A stretch of 64,000 nucleotides of DNA from Pachyseris speciosa (GCA_016490735.1 JAEMWC010000023.1:687501-751500), one strand, 5' to 3'; positions 12,031 through 23,806 are shown, numbered from the stretch's first letter. Program-made: numbers and translations. Notes: generated from the letters alone by a model not told the origin.

Positions 12031-12093
12031 AAGCTATGCTGTGCTGATGAGGCCTACCAAGACCGAAACAGCTGTCCATGGCTGCTAATGCTT
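12031..12093 (+). ncRNA. Type I hammerhead ribozyme 2 (slightly decayed)
   Basis: Core CTGATGA (12044-12050), GAAA (12065-12068) and GTC (12074-12076) are intact. Stem III is CA/TG with a 2-nt loop. Stem I GCTGTG/CATGGC still pairs through two G-U wobbles. Stem II GGCC/GACC has one C-A mismatch, which may reduce activity. Cleavage is predicted between 12076 and 12077, 254 nt after the first site. Confidence 0.75.
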
Positions 12094-12582
12094 GGTCTCA
12101 GTGCCCTTAGAGTGGCTTCAGCTTACTTGATCACATTAATTTGTGAAGTATCCATTTCAAGAGTGAACCGAGAAAATTAGACTGTTAACTTTTTGCGCAT
12201 TTTATCCCACCAGTATTTTTAATAGGTTTTCTTATTGTATTGTATGTTGAGATGATTCTTTGTGTTGATGTTTAGTGAATAGTTATGTAGGTTTTGTAGT
12301 TAATAGTACTCATATCAGTATATTAGATTATAGTAATTTTTAAATTTTAGATTTTTAACCGTTGTAACATACGTAAATTTTTATATTTTAGGAATACACG
12401 TACGTATTTCGAAAGAGCTTGTAAATCTCCTAGACGTGACGTGTTTTAATAAAGTATTGTATGGTATTGATTGTATGGTAACAAAGATTCCTAAATATAC
12501 AGAATAGTGTATTAGGCACCGGCTAGGCCGTTTTTTTGCTGCGGTTTCTCATTAAATTGCTGCGGAATACATTAATGTCGAT

Positions 12583-12745
12583 GACGTAATAATAGTGGAT
12601 GTATTCCTTTACATATAAACAGAGACAGTGGATAAATTCCTTAGGATAATAACAGTGGATGTATTCCTTTACATAACAGAGAGCGGATGAATTCCTTCGC
12701 ATACTAATAGTGGATGTATTCCTTTTCACAGAGAGCGCATGTAAA
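12583..12745. repeat. Minisatellite with GTGGATGTATTCCTTT core
   Basis: Four to five imperfect units containing GTGGATGTATTCCTTTACAT or GGATGAATTCCTT, spaced 40-55 bp apart. A minus-strand open frame across it simply reflects the repeat. Confidence 0.7.
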
Positions 12746-13283
12746 ATTAAATCTTTTCGTTAGGTAGACATTCGCAAAAACTCTGGCTGACGATTTATTC
12801 CAAACTCTATTATACTTTCAAAATAAAGGTGGATAGTTTGTGAAAGCGCTATCTTTCTTGCAATTCGTTTGCTAGGAAAAACTTATCTCCGAGACTTTCA
12901 GTTTATTCGAAACGTTTATCGATCATTACTGTTAAAATGGCTTGCGTAACCGTTAACGATTTCCAAGTTACTTTGAATGTTTATGTATCTCTCTCTTGCT
13001 TTCCGCTCCATTAGTCACTGGCTAATTGTGCAAAACGGATCTCAACTCTTATTTCAACCCTATTTGCATACCAACATTGCAGTAAAAAAGCCCATGGGAC
13101 ACCCTTCTACCATTCGACAACGAGAATAGACGGCTCAAGTTGTTTGGAACGATCAATATAAACACGTGAGCAATGTATGACAGGTTTTTGGGAGACAAAA
13201 TATACTGTATACTCAAAGAACCATGCAAACACAGTTTGCCATTCAGCTTTCGACACACATCTCTATTGAAAGAAAAACTTTTT

Positions 13284-13354
13284 GCCCCGAGTCGGAATCG
13301 AACCGACGTTCCCCAGTTACTAGTCGGGCGTGATAACCACTACACTACCGGAGC
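13284..13354 (-). tRNA. tRNA-Thr(AGT)-like gene, left arm
   Basis: Mirror copy of the gene at 13828-13898, identical through the arms, transcribed leftward. It is 71 nt, with a 7-bp acceptor stem, perfect 5-bp T stem, intact A and B boxes and anticodon AGT (13319-13321 on the plus strand). A T5 terminator lies just 3' of the gene within the trailer. Confidence 0.75.
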
Positions 13355-13827
13355 AACCACGCTGGCAACGCGGCCACTTTAGAAAGTGAGTAGTATCGCA
13401 CGTCGGCCATTCCTCGGAACATTTTTCTTTCGAGACTTTTGTGTGTTTCCTGGCTTCTAAATTCCCTGAACGGGAATTAGAAATATATATATGTAAATAC
13501 CTTCGAAGCCATGAAAGCCGTAGAACAATATACTCAAAGAATCATGCAAACACAGTTTGCCATTCAGCTTTCGGGGCAAAAAGTTTTTCTTTCAATAGAG
13601 ATGTGTGTCGAAAGCTGAATGGCAAACTGTGTTTGCATGGTTCTTTGAGTATATTGTTCTACGGCTTTCATGGCTTCGAAGGTATTTACATATATATATT
13701 TCTAATTCCCGTTCAGGGAATTTAGAAGCCAGGAAACACACAAAAGTCTCGAAAGAAAAATGTTCCGAGGAATGGCCGACGTGCGATACTACTCACTTTC
13801 TAAAGTGGCCGCGTTGCCAGCGTGGTT

Positions 13828-13898
13828 GCTCCGGTAGTGTAGTGGTTATCACGCCCGACTAGTAACTGGGGAACGTCGGTTCGATTCCGACTCGGGGC
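13828..13898 (+). tRNA. tRNA-Thr(AGT)-like gene, right arm
   Basis: The 71-nt fold has acceptor GCTCCGG/TCGGGGC (7 pairs including G-U), a 3-bp D stem GTG/CAC, anticodon stem CCCGA/CTGGG with an A-C mismatch next to the loop, loop CTAGTAA giving anticodon AGT (13861-13863), a 4-nt variable loop and T arm GTCGG-TTCGATT-CCGAC. The B box GGTTCGATTCC is consensus. TTTTT six bases downstream would terminate Pol III. The D arm resembles the GTAGTGGTTATCAC type of Val, Asp and Glu tRNAs, so charging identity is uncertain. No CCA is encoded, as expected in eukaryotes. Confidence 0.75.
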
Positions 13899-14120
13899 AA
13901 AAAGTTTTTCTTTCAATAGAGATGTGTGTCGAAAGATGAATGGCAAACTGTGTTTGCATGGTTCTTTGAGTATATTGTTCTACGGCTTTCATGGCTTCGA
14001 AGGTATTTACATATATATAAAATATACTGTATTGGCGAATACAGAAGATTAAAATACAGATTAAGCGAAAATCAAACAACAAAGTTTCTCCCTACTGCAA
14101 AAGCAATTAAGAGCAGCTCC

Positions 14121-14686
14121 CTGAGAAAGTGAAGCAAAGTTGGAAATGAAAATTTTTAACCCCCCTTCATTTTTTGTGTGGAGGTAGGTTGCCTGGGGGG
14201 ATGAACGAAAATAAGGGTCACCTGATGTATCGTTGACATGGTTACCACAATTGATCATACCCGCCTCCAACCCATGTTTTGAGCAAAAAATTTACTCTGA
14301 AATGCCGACAAATACGAGTCTATTTCTAGAGTGAATGTGAGCCAATTCAAACGACATTCCACCAGGAGGTAGGGCTATTCCTCTACTTTCAAACAAATGA
14401 TGTTATAGTATTTTAAATTCCACAGACAACTACAAAATAGTGGCTTTACTATGTTGCCTGTCGGCCATTTTGACAAACATCAAAAACAAGCTCGATCACT
14501 TTCGCAATTTACATTTTGGCCATGGGAGATAAACACATTTGACGGAAATTTGAAAACACCTCAAATTTGGCCATTTTCAGACTGGATTGGTTTGCTCTAA
14601 AATGGATTAGAGTAAGCGTTTACGCTCTAAACATGTTTTCTATCATCTTGTCTGTGAAATAAACGTGATGTGTGATGTTTTAGATC
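14121..14686 (+). repeat. Large inverted repeat A, left arm
   Basis: From CTGAGAAAGTGAAGC to GATGTTTTAGATC this is the reverse complement of 26183-26850 (about 85-90% by eye; the right arm carries about 100 bp extra). It contains no gene. The arms enclose 11.5 kb including the satellite array. Confidence 0.75.
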
Positions 14687-15287
14687 ATAACGATTGATTG
14701 AAAGGAAGTTGACGGAGAGTTTTGGCAACTTTTAGTGAGACGGCTTCGTGTTTGCTCGCTCCATTTTCTTCACCAATTCGAGCACAAATTCTGATAGTCA
14801 GTTCAAAACGTATAGCCTCTTCCATCTAAAATAGACTTGGGGATGTTTTGACCCACACTGAGACGCTAGTGTATTTACAAGCATCTAGCTTCTTGTTGAC
14901 AAGGTTTAAACAGTGTCATGATGTTGTGGTTTCTGCCGTAAGAAAGTCGATCCAAGGAGTTACACAAATGCTTCGCCATGCTAAGTAAACGAAGGCCTGT
15001 AGAAAGGAATAGAGTATTTCGCTAAAAAGCGGCAGGTACATACTTTGCGTTCGTTTAGAAGCGAAGAAGTTGTTCTCGAAACAACATGAGTGACAAGGGA
15101 CCGGAAATGACAAGGCGCAGACGGCTGACCGGATGTTTCATTATTTGTTTATTGGTACAATTTTGTGGCTACAATTTCTCTGTTTCTTCGTGCTTTGCTG
15201 TTTTCTTAATAACTTGCCAGATATAATATAAATGGTTTAAGAGCAATGGTTTAAGTTACAATGCAAGGCGAGGAGCTTGAACCTTCC

Positions 15288-15322
15288 AAGGGGGTGGGGT
15301 GGGGGTGGGTGTGTGTGTGTGT
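15288..15322. repeat. G-rich/(GT)n simple repeat
   Basis: GGGGTGGGG-type runs followed by GTGTGTGTGTG. Confidence 0.8.
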
Positions 15323-16480
15323 AGAGTGGTTTGGAATTCCGAGAGCGAGGGGGCTGGGGGGGAGGGGGGTTGAGCATTTTGGAATTTCTGATATTTTTGC
15401 TTTTGGCAGAGGGCAGAGGTATAGTTTCCTGATAGGAAGTATATTTTCAATGCCAAATTAAAAATGCCGTCAGCACTGAGGCTGATTTGCATATCGTACC
15501 GCAGTAGTTCCAAGAAAATAAACTGACGGCAAATGAATGGAAAACTGTTCGTTTACAAATTTCACAGGGGGGGGGGGGGTTGCACAGGAAGCGATATAAC
15601 GTAAAAATGCGGCAGAGAAATTACCAGGGATGTGGAAACCCACGGACTAGGTAAAAACCGCGAGAAGATAAAGTGCGGCTCGCAGATCTCAAGTGCTGAA
15701 ATCTTAGTGAGGGGCCCGGAAAGAAAATCAGCGGTGACGATGTATTTAAGCAGATGAAACGAGCTCGTGGCCAGGATGGCAAACGATTATTTGCCCATGA
15801 CGATTTCTTACCGTCACAACAGATCTCGTTATACCTCTCTTCCATGGGCGCCAGTCAGAAGAATTTCCCATGTCCCAGATGCAGTTAATTAAGTCAGCTA
15901 CGGAGGAACGGAGAGAAAATGCTACACTAGCAGCAGTACCAGACGAGTTAGTTGAGAGCAGCTGCTATACATACAAGAGGCCGTTAAACATTTGACCCCT
16001 GCACAGAGATGAGCTTCAGCCCAAGCTTACTCTAAAAAGTTTATACCTGAAGTACTCCGCGGCACCGATTTGGGGCGTGTCGGGAAGAAAATGGGAGCCA
16101 TATACACTGTATGTTAACGCCCTGTTCAGCTTTACGCTAGTAGTATCTTTTGTACTTGCCTCTGAAAGCAGGGGTGTGCTAAAGTTGATATCAAAGGCAT
16201 ATTCTTTAGTTACAGTATGAAAACTGTTTTGTTTGCACACCGCTTGTTGAGAACTCCTTTCAGTGACTCAACAACCTATGAACATCATACAGCTTACAAA
16301 TTATAAGGGTTACGCCTAGCTTAGCAAATGCAACTGGGACAGTAACAATATGTGGACATTTAAACTAATTTCACGTTCGTGTTACTTCAGGGACTGTAAT
16401 TTACGACGTTCAACCCATTTTTTGATATCTCCGCCAAACTATCACAAGTCCAGTTAACAGTTGTAATCGTTAAAACAATG

Positions 16481-16516
16481 GTGGGGGCTGGGGGTGGGGG
16501 TGGGGGTGGGGGTGGG
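16481..16516. repeat. (GGGGGT)n, G-quadruplex candidate
   Basis: Five or more G5 runs separated by single T or C on the plus strand satisfy the usual G-quadruplex pattern. Confidence 0.8.
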
Positions 16517-16580
16517 ATTAATGGAAATATGGGTGGAGATGTGCTGGCGAGGCTTTCAAATCCTAACCCTTTGTAAGACA

Positions 16581-16920
16581 TTATTACACCCATTTTGAAA
16601 TCACTGGGAATGTCTGCAATCTGATTGGCTCTCGACAGTGGAATTTATTCGCGAATCGCATTATTTTTTGTCCTAAATCAGATCCTTTTTCTAACCTATC
16701 AAAATGAAAACCTCGGTTTCCTGATGTGAATAAACAAATAATAATATTGACAAAAAATGTATGATTTCAAAATGAGTGTAAGAAATGGTAACTGAACTTT
16801 GTGCCATGCAATGTTAGTCTGAAATCATACTTATGATTTCAAATCACGTGTAGTCTACGAATTTGCACTCCACTCAGTTCAATTTCTATTAAAAGTCCGT
16901 TCATTTTTATAATCTGTTTA
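16581..16920. mobile_element. Double-hairpin MITE, copy 2
   Basis: Same structure as 5603-5975, at about 75-80% identity: a first hairpin bounded by TTACACCCATTTTGAAATCA (16583) and its near-complement (about 16764-16784), followed by ATGGTAACTGAACTTTG and a decayed second hairpin. Confidence 0.7.
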
Positions 16921-17711
16921 AGAATATTTAATTATTGGTAACCTTTTTTCTATTATTTTTCATTTCACATACAGAAAGTATTCTTCTATAACTGACATCA
17001 TAGAATTCGATGTTTTTGAAAATGTTGTTGGGGCAGACACATGTAGGTCATGTAGAGCTCGCACGACAAACGTTCACACTGTGTTCAAGGCTACTGGTCC
17101 AGAAAGACACCTTGTTGAGGACACTAAATAACGAAATTGCATACCCTGTTTAATTAGGATTCAAGAACCTGAAAACCATACCCTGTCTGACGGCACATAC
17201 CCGATTAGGCCGAACAAGGGAGTACCCCTCCCCGGGTCAAACGTGCAGCTCTTTGAATTTGAAGTGTTGGTTGCCCAGACACTGACACTGAGATTTGACA
17301 TTATCTACACAAAGGATCTTAAAATAAGGTAGAACAAGGCCTATTAATACCAACAACGATTCAAGTCGCAAAAATTCCGAGTCAGATTTACTATATAACC
17401 CGCCCGATCCAATCTTGTAAAACCATTGGTTATAAATTCACAACCAAACGTTGAAAATTCTTATATTTTCATGAATATGAATATTCCTCAACGGTAAGTG
17501 TCAGCAGTCTCCCCTTCCATATCCAGTCTACACGTCTTCCCGAAACTTCCCGACAACAACTTCATCGCGACTGAAGAAGATGTATGGCTCAATTATAGCC
17601 GAATGCTTTATTCTTTGTCTTTACAAGCGTGTATTTGTTTAGTGCATAAAATAGTAATTCATGTAATTTCCTCACTAAACCCCAATGAATGGATTTTACA
17701 GCAAACACAGA

Positions 17712-20700
17712 AAAACTGATCAAGAAACGATACTTACGGATGACTTAGAGTAGGTACAAGGCCAAAAACACCATTAATGTGGATTTCGAATTTTTTCAAA
17801 TTTTTCCACAGGTCCAGGGTCAGGCAAAATTATGGTTTTGGATGAAAATTTGAAATATTTTTCTGTGCTTGCGTATGGCTAAAACTGACAAAGAAACGAT
17901 ACTTAGGGATGACTAAGAGTAGGTGCAAGGCAAAAAAGACCATTAATGTGGATTTGGAATTTTTTGCAATTTTTCCACAGTTCCAGGGTTAGGCAAAATT
18001 ATGGTTTTGGGTCAAAATTTGAAATTTTTTTCTACGTTTGTGTATGGCAAAAACTGATCAAGAAATGATACTTATGGATGACTTAGAGTAGGTACAACAC
18101 CAAAAAGACCATTCATATGGATTTGGAATTTACTGCACTTTTTCCACTGCTCCGGAGTCAGCCAAAATTATGGTTTTGGGTCAAAATTTGAATTTTTCTT
18201 CTGTGTTTCCATACGGCTAAAACTGATCAAGAAATGATACTTCAGGATGACTTACAGAGTAGGTACAAGGTCAAAAAGACAACTAATGTGGATTTAGAAT
18301 TTTTCGTCATATTTCCACAGGTCTCGGGTCAGGCAAAATTATGGTGTTAGGTCAAAATTTGAACTTTCTTTCTATGTTTCTCTATGGCTAAGACTCATCA
18401 CGAAATGATACTTAGGGATGACTTAGAGAAAGTACAAGGCCAAAAAGACCATTAATGTGGATTTGGAATTTTTTGCAATTTTTCCACAGGTCCGGGGTCA
18501 GGCAAAATTAAGGTTTTGGGTCAAAATTTGTAATTTTTTTCTCTTTTTGCGTATAGCTAAAACCGATCAAGAAATAATATTTACGGATGACTTAGAGTAG
18601 GTACAAGGCCAAAAAGACCATTAATGTGGATTTGGAATTTTTTGCAATTTTTCCACAGGTCCGGGGTCAGGCAAAATTAAGGTTTTTGGTCAAAATTTGT
18701 AATTTTTTTCTCTTTTTGCGTATAGCTAAAACCGATCAAGAAATAATATTTACGGATGACTTAGAGTAGGTACAAGGCAAAAAAGACCATTAATGTGGAT
18801 TGGGAATTTTCTGCAATTTTTCCACACTTCCACGGTCAGGCAAAATTATGGTTTTGGGTCAAAATTTGAAATTTTTTTCTCTGTTTGCGTATGGCTAAAA
18901 CTGATCAAGAAATGATACTTACGGATGACTTAAAGTAGGTACAACACCAAAAAAACCATTACTGTGGATTTCGAATTTTTTGCAATTTTTCCACAGCTCC
19001 CGGGTCAGGGAAAATTATGGTTTTGGGTCAAAATTTGAAATTTTTTTCTGTGTTTGCCTATGGCTAAAACTGATCAAGAAATGATACTTATAGATGGCTT
19101 AGAATCGGTACAAGGCCTAAAAGACCATTAATGTGGACTTTGAGTTTTTTTGCAATTTTTCCACAGGTCTGGGGTCAGGCAAAATTATGGTTTTGGGTCA
19201 AAATTTGTAATTTTTTTCTGTGTTTGTCTATGGCTAAAACTGATCAAGAAATGATACTTAGGCATTACGTGGAGTAGGTACAAGGCCGAAAACACCATTA
19301 ATGTGGATTTGGAATTTTTTGCAATTTTTCCACAGGTCCGGCGTCAGGCACAATTATGGTTTTGGGTCAAAATTTGTAATTTTTTTCTGTGATTGCGTAT
19401 TGGTAAAACTGATCAAGAAATGATACTTACGGATGACTTAGAGTAGGTACAAGGCCAAAAACACCATTAATGTGGATTTGGAATTTTTTGCAATTTTTCC
19501 ACAGGTCCGGGGTCAGGCAAAATTATAGTTTTGGGTCAAAATTTGAAATTTTTTTCTGTGTTCCGTATGGCTTAAAAATGATCAGGAAATGATACTTAGC
19601 GATAACTTAGAGTAGGTACAAGGCCAATAACACCATTAATGTTGATTTGAAATTTTTGGCAATTTTTCCACAGGTCTGGAGTCAGGCCAAATTATAGTTT
19701 TCGGTCAAAATTTGAAATTTTTTTCTCTGTTTGCGTATGGCTAAAACTGATCAAGAAATGATACTTACGGATCACTTAGAGTAGCTACAAGCCCAAAAAG
19801 ACCATTAATGTGGATTTGGAATTTTTTTGCAATTTTTCCACACCTCCGGAGTGAGGCAAAATTATGGTTTTGGGTCAAATTTGACATTTTTTACTGTTTT
19901 TGCTTATGGCTAAAACTGATCAAGAAATGATACTTAGGGATAACTTAGAGTGGGTACATGGCCAAAAAGACCATTAATGTGGATATGGAATTTTTTGAAT
20001 TTTTCCAAACCTCCAGGGTCAGGAAAAATTATGGTTTTGGGTCAAAATTTGAAGTTTTCTTTTATGTTTCCATACAGCAAAAACTGATCAAGAAATGATA
20101 CTTAGGGATGACTTAGAGTAGGTACAAGGCCAAAAAGACCATTAATGTGGATTTGGAATTTTTTGCAATTTTTCCTAAGGTCCGGGGTCAGGCAAAATTA
20201 TGGTTTTGGGTCAAATTTTGATATTTTTTACTGTGTTTGCGTATGGCTAAAACTGATCAAGAAATGATACTTAGGGATGGCTTAAAGTAGCTACAAGGCC
20301 AAAAAGACCATTAATGTGGACTTGGAATTTTTTTCAATTTTTCCACATCTCCGTGGTCAAGGAAAATTAAGGTTTTAGGTCAAAATTGGAAATTTTTTTC
20401 TGTGTTTGCGTATGGCTAAAACTGATCAAGAAATGATACTAAGGGATGAATTAGAGTAAGTGCAAGGCCAAAAAGACTATTTATGTGGATTTGGAATTTT
20501 TGGCTTTTTTTCCAAAAGGTCCGGAGTCAGGCAAAATTATGGTTTGGGGTCAAAATTTAAAATTTTTTTCTTTTTCCGTATGGCTAAAACTGATCAAGAA
20601 CTGATACTTAGGGATCACTTAGAACAGGTACAAGGCCAAAAAGACCATTAATGTCGATTTGGAATTTTTTTCAATTTTTCCACAGCTCCGCGGTCAGGCA

Positions 20701-23700
20701 AAATTATGGTTTTGGGTCAAAATTTGAAACTTTTTTCCGTGTTTGCGTATGGCTAAAACTGATCAAGAAATGATACTTAGGGTCGACTTAGAGTAGGTAC
20801 AAGGCCAAAAATCCATTAATGTGGATTTCGAAATTTTTGCAATTTTTCCACATGTTCGGCGTCAGGCAAAATTATGGTTTTGGATCAAAATTTGGAATTT
20901 TTTTCTTTCTTTCCGTATGGCTAAAACTGATCAAGAAATCATACCTAGGGATGACTTAGAGAAGGTACAAGGCCAAAAACACCATTAATGTTGATTTTAA
21001 ATTTTTTGCAGTTCGTCCAAAGGTCCGGGGTCAGGCAAAATTATAATTTTGGGTGAAAATTTCAAATTTTTTTCTGTGTTTGCATATCGCTAAAGCTGAT
21101 CAAGAAATGATACTTAACGATGACTTAGAGTAGATACAAGGCCCAAAAGACCATTAATGTGGATTTGGACAGCTCCGGGGCCAGGAAAAATTAGGGTTTT
21201 GAGTCAAAATTTGAAATTTTTTTTCTGTGTTTCTGTATGGCTAAAACTTAATAGGAAATGATACTTAGGGATGACTTAGAGTAGGTACAAGGCCAATAAC
21301 ACCATTAATGTGGATTTCGAATTTTTTGCAATTTTTCCACAGGTCCGCCGTCAGGAAAAATTATGCCTTTCGGTCAAAATTTGAAATTTTTTTTCTGTGT
21401 TTGCGTATGGCTAACACTGATCAAAAAATGATACTTAGGGATGACTTACAGTAGGTACAAGGCCAAAGAAACACCATTAATGTGGATTTGAAATTTTTTG
21501 CAATTTTTCCACATGTTCCGGGTCAGGCATAATTATGGTTTTGGGTCAAAATTTCGAATTTTTTCCTTTGTTTGCGTATGGCTAAAACTGATCAAGAAAT
21601 CAAACTTAGGGATGACTTAGAGTAGGTACAAGGCCAAAAAGACCATTAATATGGATTTGGAATTTTTCCAATTTTTCCACAGGTCTGGAGTAAGGCAAAA
21701 TTATGGTTTTCGGTCAAAATTTGAAAATTAAAAAAAAAATGGCTAAAACTGATCAAGAAATGATCCTTAGGGATGACTTAGAGTAGGAACAAGGCCAAAG
21801 AGACCATTAATGTGGATTTGGAAGTTTTTGCAATTTTTCCTTTTTTTGCGTATGGCTTAAACTGGTCAAGAAATTATACTTAGGGATGACTTAGAGTAGG
21901 TAGAAGGCCAAAAACACCATTAATATGCATTGTGAATTTTTTGCAATTTTTCCACAGGTCTGGGGTGAGGCAAAATTATGGTTTTGGGTCAAAATTTGAA
22001 ATTTTTTTCTTAAAAAATGGCTAAAACTGATCAAGAAATTATACTTAGGGATGACTTAGAGTATGTACAAGGCCAAAAAGACCATTAATGTGGATTCGGA
22101 ATTTTTTCCAATTTTTCCACATGTCCGGGGATCAGGCGAAATTATGGTTTTGGGTCAAAATTTAGAATTTTTTTCTTTGTTTGCGTATGGCTAAAACTGA
22201 TCATGAAATGATACTTAGGGATGACTTAGAGTAGGTACAAGGCCAAAAAGACTATACATGTGGATTTGGGTTTTTTTGCAATTTTTCCACAGGTCTGGGG
22301 TGAGGCAAAATTATGGTTTTGGGTCGAAATTTGATATTTGTTTTTAAAATGGCTAAAAATGATCAAGAAATGATACTTAGGGATGACTCAGAGTATGTAC
22401 AAGGCCAAAAAGACCATTAATGTGGATTTGGAATTTTTTCCAATTTTTCGACATGTCCGGGCATCAGGCAAAATTATGGTTTTGGGTCAAAATTTAGAAT
22501 TTTTTTCTTTGTTTGCGTATGGCTAAAACTGAGCAAGAAATCATACTTTGTGATGATTTCGAGTAGGTACAAGGCCAAACAGACCATCAATATGGATTTA
22601 GATTTTTTTGCCATTTTTACACAGGTCCGGGCTCAGGCAAATTTATGGTTTTGGGTCAAACTTTGAAATATTTTCTATCTTTCCATATAGCTAAAACTGA
22701 TCAAGAAATTATACTTAGAGATGACTTAGAGTAGGTACATGGCCAAAAAGACCGTTAATGTGAATTTGGAATTTATTGCAATTTTCCACAGCTCCGGGGT
22801 CAGGCAAAATTATGGTTTTGGGTCAAAATTTGAAATATTTTTCTGTGTTTGCATATGACTAAAACTGATCAACAAATGATCCTTAGGGATGACTTAGAGT
22901 AGGTACAAGGCCAAAAAGACCATTAATGTGGATTTGGAATTTTTTGTAATTTTTCCACTGGTCCGGGGTCAGGCAAAACTATGGTTTTGGGTTAAAATTT
23001 GAAATTTTTTTCTGTGTTTGCGTATGGCTAAAACTGATGAAGAAGTGAAACTTAGGGATGACTTAGAGTAGGTACAAGGCGAAAACGACCATTAAAGTGG
23101 ATTTGGAATTTTTTTGCAATTTTTCCACAGGTCTGGGGTCAGGCAAAATTATGATTTTGGGTCAAAATTTTAAATTTTTTTCTGTGTTTGCGTATGGCTA
23201 AAACTGATTAAGAAATGATAGTTAGGGAAAAATTACAGTAGGTACAAGGCCAAAAACACCATTAATGTGGATTTGGATTTTTTTGCAATTTTTCCACAGC
23301 TCTGGGGTTAGGCAGAATTATGGTTTTGGGTCAAAACTTGAAAAGTTTTTCTCTCTTTGCGTATGGCTAAAACTGATCAACAAATGATCCTTAGGGATGA
23401 CTTAGAGTAGGTACAAGGCCAAAAACACCATTAATGTGGATTTGGAAGTTTTGCAATTTTTCCACATGTCCGGTGTCAGGCAAAATTATGGTTTTGGGTC
23501 AAAATTTGAAATTTTTTTCTCTGTTTGCGTGTGGCTAAAACTGATCAAGAAATGATACTTAGGGATGACTTAGAGTAGGTAGAAGGCCAAAAAGACCATT
23601 AATGTGGATTTGGAATTTTTTGAAATTTTTCCACAGGTCCGGGGTCAGGCAAAATTATGGTTTTAGATCATAACTTGACATTTTTTTCTATGTTTGCGTA

Positions 23701-23806
23701 TGGGTAAAACTGATCAAGAAATGATACTTAGGGATGACTTAGAGAAGGTACAAGGCCAAAAACACCATTAATGTGGATTTGGAATTTTTTGCAGTTTTTC
23801 CACAGA
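17712..23806 (+). repeat. 169-bp satellite array, ~37 copies
   Basis: Head-to-tail units of about 169 bp with conserved blocks CTGATCAAGAAATGATACTT, GACTTAGAGTAGGTACAAGG, ACCATTAATGTGGATTTGGA, CAATTTTTCCACAGGTCCGG and GGCAAAATTATGGTTTTGGG. Counting the ACCATTAATGTGG block gives about 37 units. Divergence between neighbours is mostly 5-15% by eye. Two adjacent units near 18390-18730 are nearly identical, and units around 21930-22560 alternate as an A-B dimer. Several units carry internal deletions (21160, 21730, 21840, 22010, 22343). The period is close to nucleosomal length. Short open frames inside are artefacts. Confidence 0.95.

Larger units (their letters stand above)
11767..12153 (+). 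mobile_element. Retrozyme-like tandem repeat with two hammerhead ribozymes
   Basis: One complete unit (11767-12020) is followed by a second, partial unit (12021-12153) lacking about 50 bp after its hammerhead. Both share GCCCTTAGAGTGGCTTCAGC, then CTTGATCACATTAATTTGTG. The two predicted cleavage sites are 254 nt apart, so self-cleavage of a transcript would release a 254-nt RNA. It is established that animal retrozymes are small tandem repeats with type I hammerheads whose RNAs cleave and circularise. Assignment here rests on motif and architecture, not on family alignment. It is non-coding and probably mobilised in trans. Confidence 0.7.
13211..14018. mobile_element. 808-bp palindromic tRNA-Thr cassette with 14-bp target duplication
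   Basis: Arms of about 365 bp (to 13572 and from 13607) are near-perfect reverse complements, with the symmetry centre at about 13590. Each arm holds one tRNA gene and its trailer. The 34-bp centre repeats the tRNA 3' trailer, implying a ~323-bp tandem unit (trailer-leader-tRNA) that was then inverted. The whole block is flanked by the direct repeat AAAATATACTGTAT (13197-13210 and 14019-14032), which looks like a target-site duplication of LINE-like length. Inference: a tRNA repeat unit was duplicated, inverted and inserted as one piece. Confidence 0.75.
14690..17711. other. Gene-free stretch left of the satellite
   Basis: No recognisable coding region. Apart from the simple repeats and the double-hairpin MITE listed separately, and a short poly-G at about 15567, it looks like unique or old repeat-derived sequence. 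Confidence 0.5.

Noticed and set aside
17712..23806. CRISPR-like array
   Set aside because: The repeats are contiguous 169-bp units without unique spacers, in a eukaryotic context; this is a satellite.
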